DNA of 64,000 nt, from assembly GCF_016055185.1 (NCBI RefSeq), contig NZ_JAECVR010000002.1, positions 62,001 to 126,000 of the forward strand. Direction: 5' to 3'. Source of the DNA: Paenactinomyces guangxiensis (GTDB taxonomy: Bacteria > Bacillota > Bacilli > Thermoactinomycetales > Thermoactinomycetaceae). Within the stretch, counting starts at the first letter, position 1. Every line of letters begins with the position of its first letter. A program made the position numbers and the translations under genes. Below, one piece after another: positions 44,391 through 52,298 of this stretch. The notes beneath the pieces are model-generated. The model worked only from the letters and a program-made list of their open reading frames with translations. It searched no databases and had not been told where the DNA came from.

Positions 44391-45572
44391 ATGAAAAAAA
44401 TATTAATCGGTCAAGCCGGGGGGCCAACCGCTGTTTTCAATTCGAGCTTAGTAGGGTTTATCGAAAAATTGCCAGCCGACATCGAATTGTATGTTGTCTG
44501 GAATGGATACAAGGGATTGGCGGAAGGGAATATCTCGCGATTTCCACTGGTGATGAAGAAGGAGATCACTTCTTATCATTTGGTTCCGGGGGCCATGCTC
44601 GGTGCGGGACGCTATCCGTTTACAGAAGAAAAAATGGAACAAGCGATTGAGCATTTACGCTCATTGCAGATTCACAGCCTGGTTTTTGCCGGTGGAAACG
44701 GTACAATGGCTGCGCTGCAAAAGTTAAGCGAAGTGGCCTCTGCGATGAGCTATGACCTTCAGGTGATCGGCATTCCAAAAACGGTGGATAACGACTTATC
44801 CGAAACCGATCATGCGCCCGGTTTCGGAAGTGCTGCAAGATATGTAGCATTGGCTGCTCAAGCGATTAGCAAAGACTTAGAAGCCATGAAAAACTTTGAA
44901 CAGGTCAGGATTATCGAGACAATGGGGCGTAATGCAGGGTGGCTCGCGGCGGCCAGCGGATACTTGAAAAAGTCGCCGTCAGAAGGACCCCATGCCATTT
45001 ACCTCCCGGAAGTGCCGATCTTAAAAAAAGAGTTTTTGCAGACTATTCGTGACTGTGTCAAGGAATTCGGCTTTGCAACTGTTGTCGCGAGTGAAGGAGT
45101 ACGCTTGATTGGCGAACGGCAGACAGAACAAGCGCGACTGCAAGGACGGGTGGTATTAGGTGGCATATCAAATCGATTGGCGGAATTGGTCCGGGATGAA
45201 CTAGGACTTGCGGTCAGAGGAGAAAATCTCGGTATGATTCAGCGCGCAGCTTTTTTTGCTGTTTCGGACCAGGATGTAAAAGAAGCAATTGCAGTAGGCC
45301 AAGAAGCTGCGAATTTAGTGATGTCAGACCAAAGTCATCTGATGGTTTCTCTTCAACGAGCTTCCCAAACCGAGTATACTTTTATCTTGGAACATCGTTC
45401 TCTGGGGCGGGTAATGAGGGCAGGTGAACGCCTTCTGCCTAAAGAAATGATTGCTAATCGTGAAAAATATTATGAATGGCTGTCTCCGTTAGTGGGAACG
45501 GGTCTTGTTGAGTTTCCGGAAGAGTTGGAAAGGAGAATCCAAGATGAAGAAAACCCATGTGGAGTTCAATAA
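44391..45572 (+). CDS. PfkA-superfamily kinase, candidate sulfofructose 1-kinase
   Basis: The 393-residue protein is a phosphofructokinase A relative: IGQAGGPTAVFNSSL near the N-terminus, substrate/phosphate loops FAGGNGTMAAL and IPKTVDNDLSETDHAPGFGS, then IIETMGRNAGWLAAAS. In ATP-PFKs the first loop is GGDGS and the second GTIDND; here the Mg-binding Asp is Asn and a Lys stands before TVDND, as in PPi-dependent enzymes, while the Gly of the ATP type is kept. The phosphodonor (ATP or PPi) is therefore uncertain. Substrate by context: sulfofructose (to sulfofructose-1-phosphate) for the aldolase encoded two genes on. It overlaps the GntR gene by 29 bases. Confidence 0.8.
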   Translation: MKKILIGQAGGPTAVFNSSLVGFIEKLPADIELYVVWNGYKGLAEGNISRFPLVMKKEITSYHLVPGAMLGAGRYPFTEEKMEQAIEHLRSLQIHSLVFAGGNGTMAALQKLSEVASAMSYDLQVIGIPKTVDNDLSETDHAPGFGSAARYVALAAQAISKDLEAMKNFEQVRIIETMGRNAGWLAAASGYLKKSPSEGPHAIYLPEVPILKKEFLQTIRDCVKEFGFATVVASEGVRLIGERQTEQARLQGRVVLGGISNRLAELVRDELGLAVRGENLGMIQRAAFFAVSDQDVKEAIAVGQEAANLVMSDQSHLMVSLQRASQTEYTFILEHRSLGRVMRAGERLLPKEMIANREKYYEWLSPLVGTGLVEFPEELERRIQDEENPCGVQ

Positions 45573-46278
45573 AAGTGAAGCGTTATATCATCAGGTAAAA
45601 GATATATTGCTGGATCGCATCCGCTCTCGTGCTTGGCCGCCCAATACGCTTATTCCAACAGAACAAGAGTTGATCGAAGAGTTTAAAGTAAGCCGCACGA
45701 CGATTCGGCAAGCGATTTCCCTTTTGGTACAGGATGGTCTGCTGGAAAAAAAGCAGGGTCGCGGCACGATTGTCAAATCACCTCAACTGGTAGGGAGTCT
45801 CGGCCGATTAAAAGGATTTGCCGAAGAAGTATTAGAGAAAGGGCTTGTTCCCCATTCCAAATTAATTCGTTCCGAGTTAAGCGACAAGTTTTATCATGAG
45901 AAACAGATGCTCGGTCTTCCGGAAGATGCTAAAGTGTTAGTGGTGGAAAGAATTCGTTTTGCTGATCAAACACCGGTAGCACTTGAACGAACCTGCTGGC
46001 CTGAAGCGATTGGGAATATTTTAGTTAAACATGACTTTAATAAAGCTCAATATTATGAAATTCTTGAGAAAGAAAACTATTTTTTGAAACGGGCGAAAGA
46101 GAAGATTTCCGCGATTAATGCCACGATCTATGAAGCAGATCTGCTCGGTATTCGTCCGGGTGAGGCGCTGTTAGAGATGACCCGGCTCAGTTTTGGGCTT
46201 GATGATAAACCGATGGAATATACACAGACAAAATATCGCAGCGATCAATATCATTACGATATTGAATTAAAACGGTAG
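45544..46278 (+). CDS. GntR/HutC-family transcriptional regulator
   Basis: The 244-residue regulator has the GntR winged helix (YHQVKDILLDRIRSRAWPPN then TEQELIEEFKVSRTTIRQAI, with the GRGTIV wing) and a C-terminal UTRA/HutC ligand domain (EILEKENYFLKRAKEKISAI, ALLEMTRLSFGLDDKPMEYT). These domains usually bind sugar phosphates, so the operon is probably induced by a phosphorylated intermediate. The ATG at 45544 is preceded by GGAAAGGAG and overlaps the end of the kinase gene. A palindromic ATAACGTTAT before the dehydrogenase gene (47171) and a similar TAACGTTTC before the operon are candidate binding sites. Confidence 0.9.
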   Translation: MKKTHVEFNKSEALYHQVKDILLDRIRSRAWPPNTLIPTEQELIEEFKVSRTTIRQAISLLVQDGLLEKKQGRGTIVKSPQLVGSLGRLKGFAEEVLEKGLVPHSKLIRSELSDKFYHEKQMLGLPEDAKVLVVERIRFADQTPVALERTCWPEAIGNILVKHDFNKAQYYEILEKENYFLKRAKEKISAINATIYEADLLGIRPGEALLEMTRLSFGLDDKPMEYTQTKYRSDQYHYDIELKR

Positions 46279-46292
46279 GAGGATCAGGAAAA

Positions 46293-47162
46293 ATGCGTTT
46301 TATTTCAGGGAGAGAGATGATTGCACACGCTTATGAGAACGGCTATGCGATTGGGGCATTCAGTGCGCATAATGCTGAGACGATTCAAGCGATTTTGTGG
46401 GCAGCTGATGAGGAGCAAGCGCCGATTATGATTCAAGTGGGACAACGTGTTATCCACCATATCGGTTTAGAAGCTATGAAACGGATGATTGAAGAGTTTG
46501 CCAGAGAGGTGACAGTGCCTGTTTGTATTCACCTTGATCATAGCCGGCAGATTGAGCAAACATTCAAAGCGATTCAATTGCAATTCCAGTCGGTCATGTT
46601 TGACGGGTCTGCTCTCCCGTTTGCAGAGAATGCGGCGATCACGCGTAAAGTAGTGGACGTTGCTCGCGCATTAGGAATCGGTACTGAAGGGGAAATCGGG
46701 AAAATCGGCGGAACGGAAGATGATATCACTGTTGCGGAAGAAGATGCCATGCTCACAACAGCGGAGGAAGCGGTTCGCTTTGTGGAAGCGACTGATGTGG
46801 ATTATCTGGCAGTCTCTTTTGGAACCGCACACGGTATTTACAAAAAGACGCCAAAGCTTGCTTTTGAACGTTTAGAGGAGATTCGTGAGGTTGTCCGTCG
46901 TCCCATTGTGATGCACGGGGGCTCTGATGTTCCGGATGACCAGGTTCGTCGAGCGATCTCCTTGGGCGTTGCCAAAATCAATGTAGATACTGAATTGCGC
47001 CAAGCGTTTACCAGGGGAATGTTAAACGTGTTAGAGTCCAATCCGGAAGAATATCATCTCGCCGTCTCTCTTGGAGAAGGGAGAAACGTGATGAAGCAAA
47101 AAGTCCAAGAAAAAATTCGCCTGTTTGGGAGTAGCGGAAAAGCGAAGTCGTTTTTCGGATAA
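46293..47162 (+). CDS. Class II (zinc) ketose-bisphosphate aldolase, candidate sulfofructose-phosphate aldolase
   Basis: A 289-residue FbaA/GatY-family aldolase. Visible features are the N-terminal GAFSAHNAETIQAILWA, the zinc ligand region CIHLDHSRQ, GTEGEIGKIGGTEDD with the catalytic/zinc Glu, LAVSFGTAHGIYK and the phosphate-binding HGGSDVPDDQ plus AKINVDTELRQAF. All metal ligands (His84, Glu, His residues) are present. It would split sulfofructose-1-phosphate to DHAP and 3-sulfolactaldehyde if the pathway is right; ordinary fructose or tagatose bisphosphate is the alternative. It starts with ATG at 46293 behind TAGGAGG, 14 bases after the regulator. Confidence 0.88.
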   Translation: MRFISGREMIAHAYENGYAIGAFSAHNAETIQAILWAADEEQAPIMIQVGQRVIHHIGLEAMKRMIEEFAREVTVPVCIHLDHSRQIEQTFKAIQLQFQSVMFDGSALPFAENAAITRKVVDVARALGIGTEGEIGKIGGTEDDITVAEEDAMLTTAEEAVRFVEATDVDYLAVSFGTAHGIYKKTPKLAFERLEEIREVVRRPIVMHGGSDVPDDQVRRAISLGVAKINVDTELRQAFTRGMLNVLESNPEEYHLAVSLGEGRNVMKQKVQEKIRLFGSSGKAKSFFG

Positions 47163-47170
47163 AAAAGGTC

Positions 47171-47180
47171 ATAACGTTAT
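47171..47180. promoter_or_regulatory. Palindrome ATAACGTTAT upstream of the aldehyde dehydrogenase
   Basis: Ten bases of perfect symmetry in the 42-base gap between the aldolase and dehydrogenase genes. A related TAACGTT occurs in the operon promoter (38138). Possible GntR operator or internal promoter control; based on similarity of two sites only. Confidence 0.35.
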
Positions 47181-47204
47181 TATAAAAATGAGGTGATCTT
47201 TCGT

Positions 47205-48632
47205 ATGGGAAACGTAAAAACATATGGTTTATGGATCAACGGTGTCTGGAGAGAAACGGAGAATACGGCGAATATTTACGACAAATATACACAAGAAGTA
47301 TATGCCCAGATCGCAGTTGCAGAGAAACAGCATGTAGATGAAGCCGTTGCCGGAGCCAAAGAGGCGCTAAAAATGCCGCTCTCGCCATATGAACGATATA
47401 CCATTCTGTCTAAGGCAGCACTTGCGTTAAAAGAGCGGAAAGATGAGTTTTCTTATGTACTAGTCAAAGAAGTTGGAAAGCCGATTCGTGAGGCACGTAC
47501 AGAAGTGGAACGTGCTGCGCAAACATTAGAAATATCCGCTGAGGAAGCAAAACGAATTCATGGTGAAGGTGTCCCTGTAGAAGCGGCACCCGGTTCTGAA
47601 AATAGACTGGCGTTTACCCTGCGTGTTCCGGTTGGTGTAATTGCAGCCATCACACCATTTAATGTTCCATTAAACCTCGTCTGTCATAAGGTTGGCCCAG
47701 CGCTGGCTGCAGGAAACAGCGTCGTGTTAAAGCCTGCGGAAGTCACGTCCGTTTGTGCGTTGATGTTGGCAGAAATCTTTACTGAGGCCGGCCTGCCAGC
47801 AGGTCGGCTGCAAATCATTACCGGGAATGGTTCTAAAATCGGAGACTGGCTTTTAGAAAATGAAGATGTGCGGATGTTTACTTTTACCGGAAGCGAACGT
47901 GTGGGAAAACTGATCCGCCAAAAAGCCGGTATTCGCAAAGTTGCACTGGAACTGGGAAATAACTCGGCAACCATTGTTCACAAGGATGCGGACATCAAAC
48001 AAGCGGCAACTCTTGTCTGCCAGAAAGGATTTAACAATGCGGGACAAGTGTGCATTTCGGTTCAGCGCGTCTATGTTCATGAGTCAATCAGTGAAGAATT
48101 TATTGAAAAATTAAAAGAGAAAACAGAAGTTCTGCGCATGGGCAACCCGCTCCTGGAAACCACGGATATTGGGCCCATGATCAGTCTGCGCGAAGCAGAA
48201 CGTGTGGAAAGCTGGGTGAACGAGGCAGTGGAACAGGGGGCAGAAATCGTTGTCGGCGGAAAACGGAATGGTGCTTGCTATGCTCCAACTGTGCTAAAAA
48301 ACGTAAACAACGACATGAAAGTATGCCATCAGGAAGTGTTTGGCCCTGTTGTCGGGATTGAAACATACTCCAGCTTCGATGAAGTGATCGCAAAAGTGAA
48401 CGATTCTGACTATGGGTTGCAAGCCGGTCTTTTTACGAAAGACTTGAACCTCGCGATGAAAGCGGCCAAAGAGATTGAGGTCGGGGGCTTGATTATTAAC
48501 GATGCTTCCGCTTACCGCGTCGACCAGATGCCATACGGTGGGATCAAAAACAGCGGAACGGGAAAAGAAGGTCCGGCTTATGCCATTGAAGAGATGACTG
48601 AGGAGAGAATTATCGTAATGAATCTATCATAA
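47205..48632 (+). CDS. NAD(P)-dependent aldehyde dehydrogenase, candidate sulfolactaldehyde dehydrogenase
   Basis: The 475-residue enzyme is a complete ALDH: NAD-binding AITPFNVPLNLVCHKVGPAL, FTGSERVG, the general base Glu249 in VALELGNNSA and the catalytic Cys283 in NNAGQVCISVQR, ending with MPYGGIKNSGTGKEG. In the inferred pathway it oxidises 3-sulfolactaldehyde to 3-sulfolactate with NAD+, the last step before export. The start is ATG 47205 behind GAGGTG (about 9 bases); a GTG at 47193 lies within that site. It is the eighth gene of the operon and is closest to glyceraldehyde-type ALDHs such as SlaB, so the call rests on family plus neighbourhood. Confidence 0.9.
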   Translation: MGNVKTYGLWINGVWRETENTANIYDKYTQEVYAQIAVAEKQHVDEAVAGAKEALKMPLSPYERYTILSKAALALKERKDEFSYVLVKEVGKPIREARTEVERAAQTLEISAEEAKRIHGEGVPVEAAPGSENRLAFTLRVPVGVIAAITPFNVPLNLVCHKVGPALAAGNSVVLKPAEVTSVCALMLAEIFTEAGLPAGRLQIITGNGSKIGDWLLENEDVRMFTFTGSERVGKLIRQKAGIRKVALELGNNSATIVHKDADIKQAATLVCQKGFNNAGQVCISVQRVYVHESISEEFIEKLKEKTEVLRMGNPLLETTDIGPMISLREAERVESWVNEAVEQGAEIVVGGKRNGACYAPTVLKNVNNDMKVCHQEVFGPVVGIETYSSFDEVIAKVNDSDYGLQAGLFTKDLNLAMKAAKEIEVGGLIINDASAYRVDQMPYGGIKNSGTGKEGPAYAIEEMTEERIIVMNLS

Positions 48633-48695
48633 ATCAACGAGCTAGGCAGGATCAGCCTGGCTCCCCATATACTTATTTAGGAATGAGGATAGAGA

Positions 48696-49598
48696 ATGGC
48701 TTTCCTGGGAGTGCTTTTGCCGATCTTTTTCATATTTGGAATCGGGTATATTGGACAAAAGTGGATCCGTTTTGAAACCAAGACGTTATCCAAGATGGCG
48801 TTAAACCTAATGTCACCGTTTCTTGTATTTAGGACGTTTTATCATAACGAACTGACAATCGATTACCTGTATATCTTTCTCTATACTTTTTTGCTCTGCT
48901 TTTCTTTAATTGCGGTGGTTTATCTGATCGGGTGGTTAAAAAGATACAGCGCACAAGAGACATGTGGAATCGTGCTGGCATCCGCTTTTATGAATAACGG
49001 CAACTATGGAACTCCGTTAGTGTTGTTTGTTTATGGAACGGCTGGTCTCCATTATGCTATTGTGCTCATGGTGATCCAGCAGTTGGTCATGTGCACGGTC
49101 GGCGTCTACTACGCTGCCAAAGGAAGTGTTCATGTGAGCGGTTTTCAAGAGGTTTTGCGGCAAGTGGTTCGGATGCCGATTGTATATGGGGCCATGTGTG
49201 GAATCATCTTTCAACTGTTTTCGATCCCGCTCAGTAAACCGATGTTGCAAAGCATTAACTTAGTGGCAGATGCAACGATACCAACTATTATGATCATTTT
49301 AGGAATGCAACTGGCAAAAATCACAGTAAAAAGACTTTCATGGGAGAAATTATCTCTTTCGTTAATGATTCGATTGTGTTTATCACCTATCATTGCTTTT
49401 GTGTTGACTCTTATCTTTCCGATTCCGGATTTATTGAAAAAAATCATGATTTTGATGGCGGCCATGCCGACAGCTGCCAATACGACGATGTACGCCATAC
49501 AGTATGAGACAGAACCAGAATTCGTTTCTGGTGCCACTTTGTTAAGTACTAATTTCAGCCTGGTTACTTTACCTGTGATATTGCTACTTTTATCTTAA
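48696..49598 (+). CDS. AEC-family permease, candidate sulfolactate exporter
   Basis: A 300-residue membrane protein with about ten helices, typical of the auxin efflux carrier/AEC family (FLGVLLPIFFIFGIGYIGQK start; SAFMNNGNYGTPLVLFVYG and AMPTAANTTMYAIQYETEPE in the second half). AEC carriers move small organic acids such as malate or malonate. As the last gene of a catabolic operon that should end in sulfolactate, export of that acid is the natural guess, though uptake of another anion is possible. ATG at 48696 is preceded by a weak AATGAGGA site; the 63-base gap after the dehydrogenase may hold a weak internal promoter. Confidence 0.82.
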   Translation: MAFLGVLLPIFFIFGIGYIGQKWIRFETKTLSKMALNLMSPFLVFRTFYHNELTIDYLYIFLYTFLLCFSLIAVVYLIGWLKRYSAQETCGIVLASAFMNNGNYGTPLVLFVYGTAGLHYAIVLMVIQQLVMCTVGVYYAAKGSVHVSGFQEVLRQVVRMPIVYGAMCGIIFQLFSIPLSKPMLQSINLVADATIPTIMIILGMQLAKITVKRLSWEKLSLSLMIRLCLSPIIAFVLTLIFPIPDLLKKIMILMAAMPTAANTTMYAIQYETEPEFVSGATLLSTNFSLVTLPVILLLLS

Positions 49599-49618
49599 AT
49601 GATAAACGTTGAACGAAG

Positions 49619-50595
49619 GGGTGTTCGGGCTGTAATCTGGATAAATACATTTATTTAAAATTATCATGATTACTGTGAAAAGCATGATATCGAACCTGTG
49701 GATGTTACTAAATTTTAAAAACTAATTTAGTCATACGTTTGTATATATTCCTTGCTTGGGAAAAAATTGCCCCTTTGTTACCAACAAACGGTGGCCGCGG
49801 TCGACAATGGAAAAGGCATCGTATCGTTCTCAACGGCATTTTATGGAAGTTCAATACAGGAGCACCTTGGAGGGATATTCCCGAGCGCTATGGTTCCTGG
49901 AAAACTTGTTATTATCGTTTTACACGCTGGCAACAGGATGGTACTTGGGAGCGTTTATTGACCCATGTACAAACTCACTCAGATGCAGTCTCTGAAGTTG
50001 AATGGATTGTTTCTGTTGACAGCACGATTGTGCGAGCTCATCAGCACGCCGCAGGCGCGCCTAAGTTGGCTGATGAAAAAAGGGGAATCTCCATTTCCAA
50101 AATGAGGCTCTCGGACAAAGTCGAGGAGGACTAACTACGAAAATCCATCTTGCCTGTGATGGAAAAGGACGTCTTTTGTCTGTTGTTATTACTCCAGGTC
50201 ATCGTCATGATTGTACTCAGTTGGAACCTCTGTTGAATGCGATTCGTGTACCTCGACGGGGGAAAGGAAGACCCCGTAAACGCCCCGACCGATTGATTGC
50301 TGATCGTGGATACAGTTATCCCACTTGTCGTCGTCTGCTCGTTCAACGCGGCATCCCTCATACCATTCCAGAAAAAAGGGATCAATACGAACGCCTTTCT
50401 AAAAAGCCTGGTCGTCCGCTTACCTTTGATAAAGAGTTATATGCACACCGAAACGTAATTGAACGTTGCATCAACCGCCTTAAACAATGGCGTGGCATTG
50501 CCACGCGTTATGAGAAACGGGCGGTCTATTTTCGTGCAGCTCTTTTAATCGTTTCTTTAATGGATTGGTTAAAACATTGATTTACCAGACACCCT
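49619..50595 (+). mobile_element. IS5-family (IS427 group) insertion sequence
   Basis: The element spans two overlapping transposase frames. Candidate ends are GGGTGTTCGGG (49619) and the complement of ACCAGACACCCT (50584-50595), imperfect inverted repeats agreeing at about 8 of 11 positions. Length about 0.98 kb fits the group. It separates the sugar operon from the NRPS cluster. The left end is less certain than the right, and I could not define target duplications. Confidence 0.7.
49739..50580 (+). CDS. IS5/IS427 transposase in two overlapping frames
   Basis: The first frame (to 50134) carries the N-terminal part: LLPTNGGRGRQWKRHRIVLN, ILWKFNTGAPWRDIPERYGS and the first catalytic Asp in VDSTIVRAHQHAAG. 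The second frame (to 50580) continues GQSRGGLTTKIHLACDGKGR, the second Asp in IADRGYSYP and the third acid in HRNVIERCINRLKQWRG. They join at GTCGAGGAGGACTAA around 50120-50134. IS427-group elements make the full transposase by programmed frameshifting at this place, so the element may be active; alternatively it is a mutational break. The DDE residues are all present. The start codon near 49739 is uncertain. Confidence 0.8.
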
Positions 50596-51155
50596 AGTTT
50601 TAAAACAAGTAGCGGATTAAAGATAAACAAATAAAATGATATATTTCATCTGGAAAATTGAAAACAACAAGCTCCGTGAACTATAAATAGATCATTAGCT
50701 ATGAAGTGTTGAAGCCATTGGAGAGCATGTCTTTGAATATATACTTTGTTGACAAATGATCCGATTTTATGTTTAAATTAAATATATATTATTTTCCGAA
50801 TAATCATTTATAATAGATATATTAAGTTTAATAAGATGACAATAATAAATTTTAATTTTTGAATAAGCAAAATTAAATAATTATAACCAAAAATAAGAAT
50901 TGTGTTTTTTTCTGTTTACAGGGACTAAAAGAAAAGTTCGTTTTTTGGGAACGTAAATGAAATCTATTGTCATCTGATCGAGCTAATTTTTCATGAGGTG
51001 TTGTGTCACAACATCAAAAGGTACCTCTTCCTGTCTGCCACAACCACAATTTTAAAGCCTTTCCAATTTCATTTAGCCTACATGAATACCCTTTTGTGAT
51101 GCACTTTTTTGATATAACCACTAGTAAAATTTTGCAAGGGAAAGGATTGAGGTAA
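50596..51155. promoter_or_regulatory. AT-rich promoter region of the NRPS cluster
   Basis: 560 bases with no gene. The stretch 50750-50900 is extremely AT-rich (repeated TATTTATA-like blocks). The most regular signal is the inverted repeat at 50999. Likely -10 elements occur (GATATAACC near 51110; TTATAATAGATATATT near 50808-50823), but no matching -35 convinces me. Confidence 0.4.
50999..51013. promoter_or_regulatory. Perfect inverted repeat TGTTGTG-T-CACAACA
   Basis: A 15-base dyad with 7-bp arms lies 143 bases upstream of the first gene of the biosynthetic cluster. Arms of this form are bound by dimeric regulators; no regulator gene is in the window's cluster, so the controller is presumably outside or global. 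Confidence 0.5.
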
Positions 51156-52253
51156 TTGATTGAATATTTTTCGATTCCAAAGGAATTAAAAGGTGAAAAA
51201 TTAAATGAGTTGTTGAAACGACTTGATTATTTGACAGAGTCTATTTGTCATTTTGAATATAGCCCCAAAGATCATTCCATTATGATTGAATTTACCGAAG
51301 AGAAAGAAAGAGGACCAATAGATTTGCATCATTCCTTTAAAATATTGGTGAATGAAATACAAAAAGCCCGCTTTGTTAAAACTCGTATTTTACGAGAATG
51401 TAACCATAGACCAGCTAACATGATTAATTATAAACAAGAGCAGCGGGATTATTACAATGAAACAGAAATTCAGTTGTTTGAAATGTTGGATAAACACTTT
51501 ATAAGCATTGCTAAAAAATATGGTGCCATCCTACGGGATTATCAAATTACATACTCTTATGAAAACATGATTAAGAATAACTATCATATGAATTTCCCAC
51601 AAAATATCTATTCTATTTTTGAAATCGAACATAATTATAGTTTTATAGAAAAGATCAGAGCTCTTGAAGACGGAATGATTCCTGACTCCTTTTTTCGTGC
51701 CAGTTGCTTCTATTTGCAACCCTGTATTTGTTATCATTGTTATGAAGAATTAGCAGATAAAAGGATTGAGAAACAAGTTTTTACAGCTAAAGGAAAATGC
51801 TTTCGTCATGAGGTTTCACGGAGAATTAATTTCCTAAGAAAACATGAATTTTTAATGAGGGAAATCGTGTTTGTGGGAGATCAAGATTTTGTGATTGGAT
51901 TAAGAGATGCACTTTTGGAAGATGTTTGGGTGCTTTATACAAAAACTTTGGGTTTGCCGGGCAAAGTAGAAACTGCTATGGATCCATTCTTTTATTACGA
52001 AGATATGCGCAAACAAAGCTTCCAATTGGCTTGGGATTCTAAATATGAGCTCGTAGGTATAGCGTCTGATGGTAAATCATCTGCTCTTGCCTCGTTTAAT
52101 TATTGCAATCAAGTATTATGTAAATCATATCAGATAACAAATGATTTACATGAACCTTTGCATTCGGGGTGTGTTGCTTTAGGTTTAGACCGGTGGGTGG
52201 AAACATTTCTCTCATATTATGGAGAAAATACTGAGAAATGGCCAGTTAAGTGA
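51156..52253 (+). CDS. Amino acid:[carrier protein] ligase (seryl-tRNA synthetase-like)
   Basis: The 365-residue protein has the class II aminoacyl-tRNA synthetase core without a tRNA-binding arm. FFRASCFYLQPCICYHCYEE holds the zinc cysteines of the atypical SerRS/aa:CP ligase group, GKCFRHE is motif 2, and SGCVALGLDRWVETFLSYYG is motif 3. Such enzymes activate an amino acid (Gly or Ala in studied cases) with ATP and load it onto the phosphopantetheine of a carrier protein, not onto tRNA. It starts with TTG at 51156 behind AAAGGATTGAGG. It is the first gene of the cluster, followed at 45 bases by an ATP-grasp gene. No small free carrier protein is nearby, so an NRPS T domain is the likely acceptor. 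Confidence 0.8.
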   Translation: MIEYFSIPKELKGEKLNELLKRLDYLTESICHFEYSPKDHSIMIEFTEEKERGPIDLHHSFKILVNEIQKARFVKTRILRECNHRPANMINYKQEQRDYYNETEIQLFEMLDKHFISIAKKYGAILRDYQITYSYENMIKNNYHMNFPQNIYSIFEIEHNYSFIEKIRALEDGMIPDSFFRASCFYLQPCICYHCYEELADKRIEKQVFTAKGKCFRHEVSRRINFLRKHEFLMREIVFVGDQDFVIGLRDALLEDVWVLYTKTLGLPGKVETAMDPFFYYEDMRKQSFQLAWDSKYELVGIASDGKSSALASFNYCNQVLCKSYQITNDLHEPLHSGCVALGLDRWVETFLSYYGENTEKWPVK

Positions 52254-52298
52254 ACTATTTTAGGATTTAATAAAATAATCCCACTAAACTGGAGTGAT

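Noticed and set aside
51156..52253. A true seryl-tRNA synthetase
   Set aside because: It lacks the N-terminal coiled-coil tRNA-binding arm and has the Cys-rich motif of the carrier-protein ligase branch.
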